64,000 nt of DNA from Hymenolepis diminuta (GCA_900708905.1 CAADRB010000013.1:2959478-3023477), one strand, 5' to 3'; positions 1 to 14,700 are shown, counted from the stretch's first letter. Notes: generated by a model not told the origin, from the sequence alone. Numbers and translations: made by a program.

Positions 1-61
1 TCTTTTGACGCCAAACCAATAGGAGAAAACGTTTTTGACATTCTTCCTGGGTAGAAAGGTA

Positions 62-190
62 GAGCATCTCGAATTCCACTACACCGTTATTAGTCAGATC
101 TAACCAGTTCATTAACTAGACATACTCTAGTGGACTTCGAACTCGTGACATCGGCTTCGCGGACGAGCACGTTAAAGCGCAGTACCGCTT
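62..190 (-). repeat. SINE family A, fragment
   Basis: On the minus strand this reads from a tRNA-like head (GCGCTTTAACGTGCTCG and a GAGTTCGAAG B-box-like site) into the shared body. The body includes a GAACTGGTTAGATC equivalent of the CACTGGTTAAT block and a GGAATTCGAGATGC equivalent of the AGAATGCGAGTTTCTC block. It is heavily diverged. Confidence 0.5.
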
Positions 191-204
191 ACACACACAG
201 CGAT

Positions 205-325
205 AGGAATAACCAACTGAACTGATTAATACTGCGAACCTGAGGCTCAATATGAATTATTTAGTGACTAAATCCCTCAGGATACCATCTCTCTGTCCAA
301 AAATACAAGCGATTTAAAGGATTTA
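205..325 (+). repeat. SINE family A, 3' part
   Basis: It begins near AATAACCAACTGAACTGATT, the family body block, and continues through a diverged version of the tail. It is opposite in orientation to the adjacent copy at 62-190, so the two form a decayed inverted pair. Confidence 0.4.
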
Positions 326-3300
326 AATATTTTCACAACAGTGCCACTTAAATAGTTTATAATTAATATGATCTAGATCGTCAAAATCGACTGGAAAGAG
401 AACATGACAAATCAGATCCTCCATCCTTTGATAAAGGATGCAAGAAGAAAATTATCACAGAAAAAGGATAACTTCTCGTATGTTCCCTCAGGATCTTCTG
501 ATCTTTTGTTACCAATGTATTCACAATAGCGGCGTTACACTAAGTAATTCATTTAATGAAACCTAAATAAAATGACCAGACATGAGACAGGCTCAACAAC
601 TTTTCCCATTATCTTTCAGACCCCCTTGGGATTAATAGCTTTTATATTAAAATAGTAAAGATAATAAAAAGGGAACGCCTCATGACACTAAAGTCTCCAT
701 AACAAAACTCATGTCGGCGTCAAACATAAATGGATTATAAAATATCTACACAGCTGTCATAATAAACTACAAAGCGGAATCACATAACAGATTAGGAAAT
801 ATTTTCTATTTAAGAAAATGAGATGAAATTAAATGGTCTAGGCATGAATTGCTATGCCAATTACTAAGGAATTTCAAGGCAAAAACGGCTTAGTCTGTGT
901 GTTGTAAGACCAATTTAAGCGAAAGAGGGGGAAATGGGAAAATAGAGGTCGAAGGAAAACCCATTTTTCTTAAGAATACAAAGAGGACTGAATGTGGAAC
1001 TTTGAATGAGCCTCAAAGATCTGAGCCAACTGAAAAACGTGGCATTTTAAAATAGTTGAATGGGTTTAAAGAAAAATGACAATCAAGTATTCTAAGGACA
1101 CTGTCGATTTAACTATGAGCAATATTAACAAAATAACATTATACTGCCCAGTGTACACAGATGTCGAAGCGATCAAAGTTAGAGATCACGGATTCGATAC
1201 TTATCAGTGCACGTCCAGTAAGCGACATGGCCAACTGTACAGATCAATACTGTCAATACAGCGTGATACTCCAATTTCCAGCTGAGTACTGGAAAACACC
1301 TCCCTTCAACTACATAAACCAAATCTCGGAAGTATACGCTTATAGTTTGTGGCGAGAGGTATCTGAAAGCGTTCCGTTCGATTGGAATTTAGCCATAGAG
1401 GCAAATGAGTTACAACCGTACTAGAAGTCAGTTTTCAAGACTGAAAGTATGTATTCGTTTGTATTTTCATATAACCGCACTTCTTAAACCAGATAAAATT
1501 CGTCCTACAGTGGAGAGAAGGGTACACACGGAATTAGAAAGATCAAGGAGTGAAACCAGTTTTTGAGCTGTTAGCGATAACTTGAATGAAAACGACTCAA
1601 TAACCAGACCTATTAAGACGAGTATTTCCGCTTTAATTTTACGCACAATTTCCATTTGATAAAAACATGCACCCGTCTCTTGGCAGAGGTCATTATGAAA
1701 CTGAAACTGAGTAAGAGATCTTGAAAGAATGGAATTTAATTACACTTGCCTGAAATCCAATTCAAATTAGAAGAGAATTTCCAGAAAAAGAGCGAAAGTT
1801 TAAGGCTATCGGAACAATCTAAGCTTTTCAAAATAGGAGAAGGAAAGCACCTGAATTTCATTAAAACGATTGGCTAAACAACGTCAGGAAAAACGCCATG
1901 TTAAATCTGAGAAACAATTAAAGTGCAGGATTTAAGTTAAATATGAGCCCGGAAGCAAGTTTTCATAATTTAATTTAGTTATATAATTAAATTAACTTAT
2001 AATAAAAAAAGTTCAGTTCGTGAAAGTCAAACCCCAGGACAAACCCCAAGAAAGTCAAATTAGAGGCTACGGACAAAAGTATCTGTAATTATCCCAATTC
2101 TTTAGCTCTGAGAAATAATATTGAATGGTACTTTATGAAGCTCTGGAAATTTTAATGCCTAAATAGATTCCCAACACGAAGCATGGATAAGGCGACATCA
2201 ATTTATATGTCATACAGTTGAAGGTAATTCGAACGACTTCAAATAAAACAAGGAAACACCTCGCCTAACTTTATAGCACCGGTTCAAAACAAAACTAGCA
2301 CAGTCTCCCTCTTTTTCCCCTTATAATTTACGGTCAAAGTGCGTGAGCTGGTGAGTTAAGTTCCCTCTCGATACTTTAGTTATTACAATTTTAAGTGAGT
2401 AAAGATGATTAAAAAACAGGAAGCCACATCTGCAATTTGGTTGGGGAGTGGACTAGCTTTATATTTTGCAAAAGAACCCAATAAATCTTCACGTTTGATG
2501 ACCTCAAGGGATTATCTAACTTGATTTATTTACTTTAAAATTTAAGCTGGTGGATAATCCAATTTTATTAAGTAGTTCGGAGAGCTACACTAGAGTATAA
2601 AAGTTAGTAATTTTGAAAGAAGACATCTTCAATCGTTATCTTGGGAAAAGTGAGAACAAAAACTCTAGAATATTACAAAGTGCTTGGGTCCCCTTTTTAC
2701 AAAATGTTATTTAAATGTTATTAAAATGAATAGAAATACGAGGATAAATCTTAGATTCGGTTAAAGGAACGCCCGAAAGGGAAGGAGTGTGCTGTATTGA
2801 CGTGCAGTCATACAACTCCATTACCTACTCATTTGTGATTTCTTCCCATTTCCATGCTTTTCCTACTTCCAAATAAATAACTAACACTCTCCGTGGTTAA
2901 ATTTGAAGTAGATTTTCACTCGGTTAACACCTTAACTCTCTGACTCCCTTTTAGCTGCCGCTACTACTGAAGACGCCCAGGAAATGGAGTAAAAAGATGA
3001 TTTGATGAGTGCGTACTAAACAATTGATAATCAAACAAATTAGTCACTTCTTTAATAAATGCAGAAAAGGTAGTTTCCAGTTTTATAAATGTGAAAGAAG
3101 ATATATTTAGCATTCCATATAAACCGATTGGTCGATGAAAGGCAAAACCTCTCAGACTTCATATGATAATAACTCCGGCCGGTTGTTCAACAATGACAAT
3201 GTCTAAACCCATCTGTTCAATAGTCATAACTATCGGCCATCCTCAGCTAACAACTAAGTTCCCTTAAGTAGTATTATCTGAAGTATATCGTATACATTAG

Positions 3301-3999
3301 TCTACTCAAAACAACCCGACAGATGGATTTTGAATACTGATGGGCAGAAATTTTCATCCCGGTAATGCCAATAATAAATGACTAAGCTAAGATGTCATGA
3401 TAAACAAGGTCGGAGAACGTCCCCATGAATTTACCATATACCAGAAACGTCAGTATAATTGAAGAGATTTGAGTTCACTTGGAGTGAATAGTATTAAGCT
3501 CTGTCATATTAAAATCTTTTTTCTATTTGGTAATCGGAAGTTATTGAATGTTTAGCCATGTGATATACTCCCTTAGAAATACAAAAATTTGAGTATGATT
3601 GATTTCTCTATCATTAAGATTACCTCGTTTTGCCTAGCCAATGAGTATTAATTGGCACAGAATAACAAGATTTTACCTAATCAAGTCGTGTTTTCCATGG
3701 AGTAGTTCTAAATACATTACAACAAGCGTCCAAATTATTCAACTAATTAACAACCTCTGGATATCGCGGGTAAGAATTAACTAATGAACCCGGGAGACAA
3801 ATCCTTAACTTATTCATATACGAATTAAGTAAAAAGAATACGACTTGAGTCTTTTGACATCTTGACTTTATTCAAAATTTCTAATAAATCTTCCCCACTT
3901 CACACTCTATTAAACTACACTTCGTTGATGCTTTCCCACGATTACAATTGTGAAATTTTTGCATTGATTTGAGTAACAGTAGTAAATGAAGAGATATTT

Positions 4000-4203
4000 G
4001 TGCCGGTGGCATAGCGGTTAACGTGTAATACCGCAAAATCAAATATAAGTTTCGATGCTTAACGGCGAGCGGAATGACCAACCACACTGATTAGGTTTGG
4101 TTAATAAAGGAAGTGACAGAATACGACTTTCTCACCAGTGAGACTGCATGATATCATCTCACTGCTCAAGATGAGTGGTGAGAAAGATTTTCTAAATGAA
4201 GAA
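4000..4203 (+). repeat. SINE family A, near full length
   Basis: The head GGTGGCATAGCGGTTAACGT resembles a pol III A-box region (TGGCATAGCGG). A B-box-like GTTTCGATGC follows, then ACCAACCACACTGATTAG and the tail CAGAATACGACTTTCTCACC. The 3' end reads AAAGATTTTCTAAATGAAG, similar to the end of the copy at 9873. It lies in TRMT1 intron 5 on the opposite strand. Confidence 0.65.
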
Positions 4204-5053
4204 ATGGAAATATTGCTCTCCATAAGATTTTCGAAATTGTTTTTCCGAAGCCCGTGTTAATTAAAAGTTTTCCGTTTGAATGCTTGCGTAAACTGAGTGA
4301 AATCATTTACCGAAGCGCACCTACAACATATCGATTTACAATGATTCAACTGACTCACCTATGCTATTTATACACGCAGATTTTTACACTCTCGGTGCAA
4401 CCGCCCAGTTCCTCTTTTTATTTCTCCCAGGAATGGTGGCTGCTTATTGTTAGCAGATAAGAAACTGCAAGGAGAAAGCCTCTCAGAATAGCTATTACTC
4501 ACCGCAAGATACTAGCCGGGTTATTTTTTAAATAAGACAGACTACGCAGAAGCACTGTGGTACAAAACACAGACAATGCCTACATCATCAGGAATGTGTG
4601 CGAAGGAGATGATAAATGGAAATGATAGTAAATGATTGCATAGTTCTTTGTGTGTTGTCTACTAAAACGGAGATACGTAACTTCTAACTAATTTAAACGT
4701 GCCTGATATGTTGTTGAAGTTTGCTGAAACTACGCGTCTTTAGACAGTTATTAACACCTCACTAATTTAGGAAAAGTTTCTTAAGGTAAGAGATTAGCTA
4801 TCTGAGTCAAATATGCATCTTCGATATGGAAATTTTCTATCAAGGGAAAGCTATACATAGGGTCGACTCAGTGCCAGTAGTGTTTTAAAGCTCAACTTAT
4901 TCAACACTTTACGAATAACATAATAAAATATTTGAAATGATAGAAATTCGAAGGTGAAACCCCCTTCGTGTGGATAACAGACCGCGCTTTAGTTAACTGC
5001 CAAGGCATATCTGAACATACTTCCTGTTAATGATAAGACGGACCAACAGAAAA

Positions 5054-5103
5054 NNNNNNNNNNNNNNNNNNNNNNNNNNNNNNNNNNNNNNNNNNNNNNN
5101 NNN
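5054..5103. other. Assembly gap (50 N)
   Basis: Fifty unknown bases in TRMT1 intron 5. Reading frames drawn across it are meaningless. Confidence 0.99.
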
Positions 5104-6546
5104 CGGGAGGGATCCCAAATTCATCCTTGGATCTGATTTATTAAATTGCTTTGATAATATGAAAAACAGCATCAACAAAAATACCTATAATCGGCTATTC
5201 GATGGCAGATTTTAAAACCGATTCGTTTTATGAGTAAAATGTTTTATTGTTTCCTATAAAAGAATTGGTTCACATGTGGCACCATTGATACTCACTCTTG
5301 AGTAAAGAAAATTTTCTCTTATTAGAAATAAACAGGAAGAATCCGAAAGATCTCACCAATTTCCCAGTATCTAATAGACAAGGCAAAATATTTCAACTTA
5401 ATGAAAAAAACGTGAGGGTCATATGAGGTAAAGAAAGCAGAAGCGCAGATAGAAAATAGTCACTTCGAAGGTCTCAATGGAGAGTGATGTTCAAAATTTT
5501 ACCAACATCCAGTGCAATTGTATAAAACTGACAGATTCAAAGCTAAGTTCCATCTGATTTAACTCCCTCAAATGTCTCAAGTCAAGACCTTAAGGACAGT
5601 GTGGAACCAATGAAAACTCGAAATTTAGGTAGATCTTCACTTTCCGAGACTAAAATCTTCATATTCACCTTCAATAACCGTAATATTGACAAATATATAT
5701 ATATATCGCCTCTCCAATTGAAATATTTGATAAGATTTTAAAATGTCATTTTAATCAGATTGGCATAATGATAAATTTGATCTCCAAAATGACATTTGAA
5801 AGTAAAATTCAAGCAAGACTGTTTTAGTTGGAAAGTTCAACCAAATCTTAAATCCTTAAATTCATAAAAGCCACAAAACTGAGTACCAAAAGATAAAAGT
5901 TCAATGCAGAAAGGAAAGCACAAAGTATGGAAACAGTTCTCCAACTATACCATTGATATCACTATTGCAATCTGAAGAGAACGATTTCGAAGACGGCAAA
6001 ATTTGTATTAAATCTTACTACCGAGATCAAAGAGTACGAATCGAACATAAATCCTACTACAAAGGAATTTAAGGAGGAAAAATTGCTCGTATTCAAGTAC
6101 ACGAGGTAGATAAACACGAAGTTTTGTCGCGTCGTCAAGAAAACTCAATTTAAAACTAAAAACCCTTAATTGCCCATTTTATCTCTGAGTAACTCATCAA
6201 TTTTATTCGTGTTATAATAGGTGCAGACATTTCCAAGACCCCGTCATCATCAACGATGGATTGGTGGATTAGTTAGCCATTTAATTCCCCTAACTCATTC
6301 CTCGGAAATAAATTTAGATGGTCGGGGTCCCTAGTATCGGTCGCCTATATCATCAAATATCGTCATCCTACTCACACCTCTGAGGCTGAATGGGTAACAT
6401 AGGTGATGTAAATAACAGTCCACTGCACGACATTGATCGCCAGATTGTTTAATATGTCTTTTGCATTATCATAACGATCGAGTAATAAAATTACTATATG
6501 CCAAATATAAGATGAGCAATATAAAAACATGAGATTCTGAATTCAC

Positions 6547-6760
6547 CTAAGAAGGGATATTTTGGGCACTGGGGTGCGGACGGTTGAGCAGAGTTTATCG
6601 GACTGAAAGTAGAACGGGCAATCTGGGAGTTCTTCCGCGGCGACACTGAGCATTCCGATGATACGATCCAAGGTGCCTGGAACAACTGTTTCTACACGAG
6701 GTTTAGTTTGAACTCCCGGCGCGAGGGTTAACCAATCGGGAATAGCTATGGATTCGACTC
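6547..6760 (-). CDS. TRMT1: TRMT1 exon 5: EELPD region, lone exon after a 15.9-kb intron
   Basis: This exon encodes the rest of codon 363 and residues 364-433, then two bases of the next codon. The acceptor is TTCTACTGTAG (6761-6771) and the donor is GTGAAT (6541-6546). The split codon G+GA matches the phase of exon 4. The core MLSVAAEELPDCPFYF and the following KLCSTVRTPVP match the human TRMT1 stretch around [20 protein letters not shown]. It was found by phase and family match, not length: the frame is interrupted by stops just outside the splice sites. The exon is far from its neighbours and could easily be missed. The gene should continue to lower coordinates from here. Confidence 0.87.
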
Positions 6761-9700
6761 CTACAGTAGAAGAAGGTTAAGCGTTGTGAATTGTTCATTA
6801 AAATCTTATCTGATTTTCAAAACAAAGCCAGTGAATGAATGGTAGCTTTGGTTATTAAAAAGGAGATAACTAACACCATGAACTTACCGAAGCAGACCCG
6901 TAATAAGCTATAATTAAATCGTCATTGCCCATGGCAGTGTAAAAAGCTTTAAAATTTTAACTGTTGTAAAATATCAACATATAAAAAACAACAAAGGGTC
7001 GAATAAGGTATGAAAAGAGTAAGGAGTCAAGAGGAAGCAGGTAATAAAATCAGAATATCAAGAGTCCTTCTTTGCTAAAATTGTGAAAGTACTGAGTCAT
7101 TCATGTTCGCTCAGAGTAGAGTATTGTAATACCTTCATGTTCAAAATTCACAGAGAGATCAGTCAAAGATATCATAAAGGCCACTTCAGTACTAACGTGA
7201 TAGCATATAGCACCTCGCAAAAATCTTGAGATAAAGGAAAAATTAGAATTAAAAGAACAAATATGTCGATTTCGTTCCCTTCTTATTACATAAAATCCTC
7301 TTCGGCTGTTATTTAAAACTTTGGTACGGGATTTGAAATATGATTTGGATAAAAAAACAGTAATATACTCAATTCAAGTATTAACACAACGAGATATCAA
7401 GGATAAAGGCAAATATCCTTCATTTTGATATCGATTCATATCGGTTAATTTACGTCCTCAAGATCAAAACTTGATTCTATTTCACTAAACTCTGTAGGTG
7501 TATAGAAAATACAAGTTTGATATATTAAAATTCGTGTGAATTTATAAACTCACATAGAACTAAGTGCGTAAGATAAATTTTTTAATATTTTGAAATATTT
7601 CAGAAATTAGGGTTCTTTGATTAATGGAGAGTAAATTCAGACTCTGGAAAAATGGAAGAAAAGTAATCATGAGGCCCCTATAGTTAACCAACTTAATATT
7701 CATTGGTGTTTGATCTCTCACGTTCCCCTTTTAATAAAAAAACCCAAATTCGTGACAGAATTAATTCACTTTAAAATAAGGAGTTATTTCCTAACCAATC
7801 TGCACAATTATAACCTGATTTTCAAACTAATTTTACCCCCAAATCGTCATTATTTTGATATAAGTAACCTGAAGGACATTTAAGAAATGGACTTTGCAAT
7901 CACATTCTTATACTAACAGCTGTTAGAAGAGATCTACATCCAACCCACATTTTGGAAAGTGTCCAACACAACTTAGAGACGATGTTGTAAATGCGCATAG
8001 ATGTTAAAAAATAAGAAGGCAAAATGCAGAACCTCACTAACTAATTAGCTCGGCTGTTAAAGCATTTAACTACCTATTTTAAAACAGACCATTTTCAGAG
8101 ATTGAATGGACGCATATGATGCAGAACATTAAAAGTCAGAATCAATTTGAAAATAGAACTGATGTAAAAATGACATGGGATCTATTTGGACTCAAAGACT
8201 CAAACTCAAAAGGATGGAAAAAAGTTAAGCCATTTTTCACTCATACAAAAGTACAGAGGTGGCTGGGAAGCCGGTCTAATTAGTTTACTCGAGGTTAAGA
8301 GATCATGTGTAAGACCATATTCACGGAGCACAATTAGTCGTGTTACACCAGTGGTCTTTGCATGAAAATTAGCTGATTGAGAACAATGATCTCTACAGTG
8401 TATTTGGAAAAATGTGCCAAGACCAGGAAGACCAAGAACCTTGACTAGATCACTCCTCAATATGTGGTGAGAATTATAATTGTTTAGGTGGACAAACAGA
8501 ATACACTTAACGACAGGGAAAAGCCATTCATGGTCAGGTCAAGGTGTCTAAAAGATACCACAATTTTCAGGGCTATTTCTAAGCTCATACCTACATGGCC
8601 CATCTAGTTTTAATGTTTTCGAAGTGAGATCTCTTACCAATTGGAGCTAAAGTCGACTGATTGACGTCTTTACGCCCACTAGGAATATTAAAACATTCAA
8701 AGTATTCCAGAATAAGATCGACACTAACTAGGTGGGTGGCTAAATGAAGTTACTAAAAGGGAAAAAACCAAACGAAACGATATCTATAAATGCCTTCATA
8801 GGAATTAGGAGACCATAGGCGGAAAGACAGAATTAATGTTCTTAATGTACTAATGAATATTACAATCGCGCGACCATTTAGATCATTTGAACATCTTGGA
8901 TAATCATTTGACTTCAGCAGAAAAGATATCTCTTCGGGGATTATTGGTTAAAGGAGAATTCGACTAAAGATAATTTGATGAAAAATAGGTGATAAAGGTT
9001 AGCCTCTGTGATATAAATCTGCCAAGAGCGAATTTCAATCGAAAAGGGAGAAGAGTGAAACTTGAAGACAAAAATCCCGAGAGATGGGAACTTTTTAAGG
9101 TTAAGTAATTATCAGTGCCTTCTTTTCCCAAAGATATTCTTGGATATAGATATTTGGGAGAGATGCATTCGATTGGAATTTATTCTTGAAGATTGCTTAG
9201 CGGAAACCAAGGTTTTTATTAAGGGGTGCTTTCGAATTTCACAACTCACTTCCAATGCATTTGAAAGCAAAACAGAGCATGTTTCTCAATCAACATAAAA
9301 TTAGAACTTAGGTGATCGTGTCTATCCCATCTTTATAGACACAGAACAGTTAGATAATGTGAGCTCCAGTTTGCAGTTAAAACAAGTGTCTAATTAAATT
9401 TATCATCGTCCATTGAGTCATAAACCCAATATGTATTATACTATTCGAACGAACGAATATAGAGCCTTCAGATTTTAATATTAAGGAGATGGCAGAGATT
9501 TGAAATTTGTGTTTGTTCACTACCTTTCTCAGATGAAAAATATCTGCAGTTATTTTTTCTTGCTCTCATGAAATTGGTAAGGCTATCCGGCTGTAGTATA
9601 CATGACTTCCAAATTCTCTCGAAGATAGACCGACATTGGGCTTAATGTCAGGATCTGGGATGATTCAAACGAATACGCTTTTCTTACCCTTTAAGTCCTT

Positions 9701-9872
9701 ACTTAGGTGGAAACCCGACCTTACTTTATGCGGGTCATCTCATACCATTTGTTACCACTAATTAGAACCAAGCTAGAACGAATAATTTTTGGCCGATAGT
9801 AATAAATCCTGGCGATAAAGGAATTAAAATTGATGCTGAATAAGTTCGAATCTACGGCAACTAATATTCTAG

Positions 9873-10100
9873 ATTTGAGCTGGTGGCTCAGCAGTTAATG
9901 TGCTCGTTCACGAATTCAGGGATTATGTAATTAGGTGCACATCGATGCACTCGCAGCAAACTGAATGGCCGACCACACTTTTTAAGTCCAACTGGAGAAA
10001 GAGTTAACAGAATTTGAGTTTTCCATTAGAGAGGCCTCATGATGCTACCACTCAACCCCGAATGAGGGTTGAAAAACGCTTCCCTAAATGGGATTAAGAG
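9873..10100 (+). repeat. SINE family A, near full length
   Basis: The head GAGCTGGTGGCTCAGCAGTT is tRNA-like with an A-box match. The body contains GGCCGACCACACTTTTTAAG and the tail CAGAATTTGAGTTTTCCATT, then CGCTTCCCTAAATGGG. Its order of blocks agrees with the copy at 4000, so the two define a unit of about 200-230 bp. Confidence 0.65.
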
Positions 10101-11381
10101 TCAGAAGGAATCCTAACTAGCGGCACTTTCTGATTTTCATCAAAATATTCGGATGCAAAAATCATTGTCGTGGGCCTCCGATTAACCAACCTCGACAAAG
10201 AAAGCAAGCAAACGACTGACGAAGACACTGGGAAAGTGCAGATTGCTTTGAGATTAATGCTCCACTTGACATATTCACCACAAAAATGCCCAATCGGCTT
10301 TGAAGAAAAGGACACTAATAAAAAAGAATGATGCGGGGGATTTTCGCGGCAAATTGTCAATTATTTCCAAGAAAATGGATTTTAAAAAATCAAAGTGGAG
10401 AAGTACAAGAAATTATTGATAGACATGCAATCTTTTAAGGGAGATATTGGTCATACAATCATCTTCTAAATTTTGCATCAAAACGTAAATCTCCTCATGA
10501 TCCATCCAAAATCAAAAACACACAAAGAAGAGAAAATAGGCGACCGAGAGACGCTTATGCGAATATGACTGTTAGAACAAGATCATACATGAATAAGAAA
10601 ACAATCCTGGGCATATATAAAGAGCGGTTATTACAAATTTTAATAACTTAGCATTATGAAATATAAGATCTATTTAACATCGCTATTTAAAGGACCAAAG
10701 AATGCATTAACGCAGGAACCAGAGGTAACCGAACGTCTGATTAGTTAACTAATACTTCAAGGTCAAAAATTTCTTATGATTAATTTACACGCCCAATATG
10801 AGATTCTATTATGGCATTGAGTTCCTGACGGTCATTGTATAGGTATATGTACTTTTGTAATGATCTATTAATATCTATAGATTTAAACAACTAATTTCCG
10901 GATTTCATAATGAGCTGTCAATAACTTGGCACGTTCTTGAAAGCTGAACGTCAGGAGATCTTTATAGTGGGCAAATCTTCAGCAATCTTGTATAAAGCTC
11001 CTCTAGCAACAACTCGTAATTCGAAACTCAATTAGAGACTTCAATAAAATGGAAACGACATTACAACTACTTCATTTGGGAAAGAACGAATACTATTATT
11101 ATAGCATAAAGGTGAAACAGGAGGAAATTGTTACCTTCGTGGTATCTACGCAATGAATAACAAAAGCCCAAAAGTCGTCACTTATGAATAAATCCAGTTA
11201 TGAAGCCGAAATATGAAAAGTAATAAACGTGACTGGAAGTTGAAAATGTATTAAAAACAGGTAAGTGCTTTTTATCTATTATTATAAACATATGAGAAAA
11301 AACGAGCAATTGAGTGACCTTCAGCCCAGAATATTCCCTGGCAAAGGAGAATTAAAGACAAGGAAAAATTGAAACTGGCTG

Positions 11382-11734
11382 ATGAAGGAACGCAATGAGA
11401 AACATAAGGTAAGAATAAGGCCCCTATTCATTTGCACGGCTATTCAACAACTGACAAAGAAAAACCGTAAGCAATGGATACAAAGGAGATCAGTAGATAT
11501 TTCAAGTGAACCGAGTGTTAAAATTAGCAGACGCAGTTCACGCAAGTTTCATTGCTCTCAAGGAGATCGATTATCGAGATGTATTTCACATATCTGGACG
11601 CCAAGACTAAACTGAAGAGACATTTCTCCCACTTTTTTACGGTGACTCAACCCATTCTAACCAATCAGAAGCAAGAGAAATGGTGGGAGATTGCTCAGGA
11701 TTATACTAGGACCCGTCTGGGAATCAAACAATAA
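11382..11734 (+). CDS. Possible two-exon gene, unidentified, antisense in TRMT1 intron 4
   Basis: The proposed exons are 11382-11408 (ATG, nine codons, then GTAAGA) and 11527-11734 (after AAATTAG), joined in phase 0 and ending in TAA. The second exon includes a stretch of mixed composition, KWWEIAQDYTRTRLGIKQ at the C-terminus. No family is recognised. The first exon is very short and in-frame stops lie just upstream of the ATG, so the model is speculative. The second-exon frame is only about 68 codons, which can occur by chance. It lies opposite to TRMT1 within the 15.9-kb intron. Confidence 0.22.
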
Positions 11735-14700
11735 AATTATATATTTCGTTAGTAAAAACAAACCATTTAATGAATTTGACAGAAAAGTGGAATTTTGTAT
11801 CAAAGATACAAATCGAATAAGAAATTAATGACTTTGGAAATAAAATATTTTAAAAGGAACGACTACTGAGGATTTTAACCCAGTTTTATTTCTTTTTATG
11901 CAACAAATCTATCGAAATCGAAATCTCTGACAGAGAAAAATAAACATTGAAATCTGAGCTACCTAAAAAACAATTAACATTCTTCTGAAAATCGATCCAA
12001 TTCAAACTTTGACCGTCCCAATTCATAATTGTAGTGTCTCGAACTAACCAGTCCTGACACTAAATGACCTCGTTTCTCATAGTTAATTGAATTCTTCATT
12101 TGTTACCTTGAATGGCTTATGATCCCAGTAGATGGTTTTACGTTTTATTTGTGATAGCTACCGTGAAAACATCCTCTCCCTTGACTTCAAGATTTCTGCC
12201 AGTATTAGACCTACGACCTGTTGCTACGGTGTATAGGACGCAGTAAAATATTTAATCTTATTTAAGATGAAATCTTCCCATTTCATGAAAATATTACTAA
12301 AAGACCTCCATAGTGCTAGCGTGAGAAAAAAAGCAACTGAAAGAACGGTATGTGTATCAGTGATATCTGCCCCGTTCCAAAAATTTTGGTAAGCGAAACA
12401 GCAACTGTTAATTTAACCAAAATGCTACTACCAAATCTAGGAAAAATCTGTCCCAAATGCCGATGTTGTTTATGGTACAACTAAACAAAGCCAATATATT
12501 ACCACCGGTAATCACGTAAATCGTGCTTTATAACTGCCGTCGTTACTATCACTTAGGCAGAGGGCATACGACGAACATATTACTCGATCATATCCGTCGC
12601 TGTCTCCACAATTTAAATGAGCAATTCTATTTTAGTTATCAAGTTCATTAAAGTAGTTTCACTTTGTGTAGAAGAAGGAAGTTCTTAATCAGCAAATTTT
12701 TTGACTAACATTGACTCACAATTACCTTCCCAAATCGTACCTCCCAACTACCAACTTTTTGCATTTTTTTAACAAATGATTCATCAAGCGAACAAAGGGA
12801 GCCTTTAAAAATCTGGTGTATCTAATTGTGATCAGGTCTTATTACCTATACTGCAAATTCAAGCGAATTCCTTAGTTCTAGTGACTCGTAGGAAGAAGGC
12901 AGATTACTGATAACTCCATGAGGAAATTGCAACTGTTTATATACATTTTTGGATAAATAGGAAATGACAGGCTGCCTGGTGTTATTCAATATCTGAAGTA
13001 CGAGCAACATTTCATATCCAGCCATATGCTTATGAAACAAAATATTGATAATCCAGTATGAACTCCGTTCGTGTATACCAAAAATATCCCATTCAGCTTC
13101 CTATAACACACTTCGTGAACTTAGCCTCTGTCTCTTTCCATTTCCCTATCTCTCATTATTGCTTAATTCTCTGATCTCTAACTCCACTCACAGATTTCTA
13201 ATACTTGGAAGTGACTGTTGTCTACTTATTAGACTGAGAGAAAAACCCACACTTTGTAAGAAGGATTATAGTAGAATAGCAGAGTCCCACTTTCCCGCCA
13301 ACGTTTATTTCACCAACTGAATGTACGCAAATAACTCACTGTATCACGACTACGACATTCGATAATAATAAATTAGGGAGGACAATAAAGTGTCGAATTG
13401 CGGCTGCTGGATGGTTAAAGAAAAGCCAAATGAGCAACGGATATACCATTGGATGTGCTACCTATGGAAAGATTTCATTGAGTGGTTGCTCGAAACTGAG
13501 TGCAAGTTATCGTAAGTTAATTACGGAGATGAGGAAAAAGTGCAATTAATATACATGAGATGAATGCAGGGATATGAATTACTTATTCGTTCATCCCAAT
13601 GAATGATCAAGTATGCATCCCAATGCATATCCCAATTAACACAAGGCAAACTATTTGGGGAGAAGAAGCCAGGAAAAAAACCAGGAAAACTTGTGCTAAG
13701 AAAGGGGGAAGCACTATGAGGAACCTTGGATTTAAAAAATTTCACAGAATGAATGTCACTTTCTTTTACCCCATAAAATTAACTTAAATATGAGCTCTTT
13801 TAGGAAATTTGTAAAAATATACAACTTAGTTCAACTAGGACAGAAATTTCATGATTTCTTAAGAAAATCACCCTTAAGTATCCACCGAAGAAAAGAAAGA
13901 TCAACATTATAAATAACCGATATTTATGAGAGAATATCTACGATAAATAACTTTCAAACAGATATCTCCCAAAAAAGCTACACACTAAGGTAGAATCATT
14001 AAAAGAAAATTTATTGTTATTGCCAAAAACAACCGAGAAGATCCGTTTCCAGGTTAATAAACACATTTCAAGGCCATCGATTAGTCAAAAAAAATATTCG
14101 TTAGACTGACAAGAAGAACGTAGACTTTTTTACAAAACAATGTGGATGAGAACAGACATTCAATATCGTTGACTGAAAAATCAGATAGACCCAACACATT
14201 AAATATGAATAAACTTTTAGTAAAAGCTAGCAAAGTTAGATTATTACTCTGCAAACTCTCAAACGATCAGATATCAGATCGTCTGGTGCAGATAGCACAA
14301 TTATTGTGATGTTATTTCATGACTCATTGGCTACATTAAGTTGCACGATGCATTTCTGGTGTGTAAATATAGTTAATATCGTTTTTTTTAATTTAATGAT
14401 TGCGTGTATCGACCTTCCAAAGTTTTCCACAATATCCCCGCCACAGTATCCGTTAATTTACGCAAATACGGTCAAATGATGTGGTTGATTCCTCTCTGTA
14501 ACACTTATTAAGTACTTTCAATTCGACTAAATCTGTTAAACCAAAGCATACGTTTTCAGGTCCTAATATCAATGAATATTTTTAAGGATTTTTTAGAAAA
14601 AAGATGAGTTTTGTGTAAATTGTTATCTTACTTAAATTGTCGGGCAACGACGCCAAAATGAAGCACATTACTTTCTCACATGCAAGTGTATTGTATTACA

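Larger units (their letters stand above)
1..6546. other. TRMT1 intron 5 or 3' region, no exon seen
   Basis: Apart from SINE copies near 62-325 and 4000, one N gap and a short (AT)n run at 5693-5706, I see nothing functional. I searched the minus strand for the expected C-terminal TRMT1 blocks (a KTDAP/WDI-like segment, a PEANWGP-like segment) and found none. The open frames near 1076-1424 look like chance. Confidence 0.6.

Noticed and set aside
11370..11410. CTGATGA followed by GAAAC, hammerhead-ribozyme-like core
   Set aside because: The bases between do not form the required stem. Other CTGATGA sites in the window (for example near 55880 and 63060) fail for the same reason.
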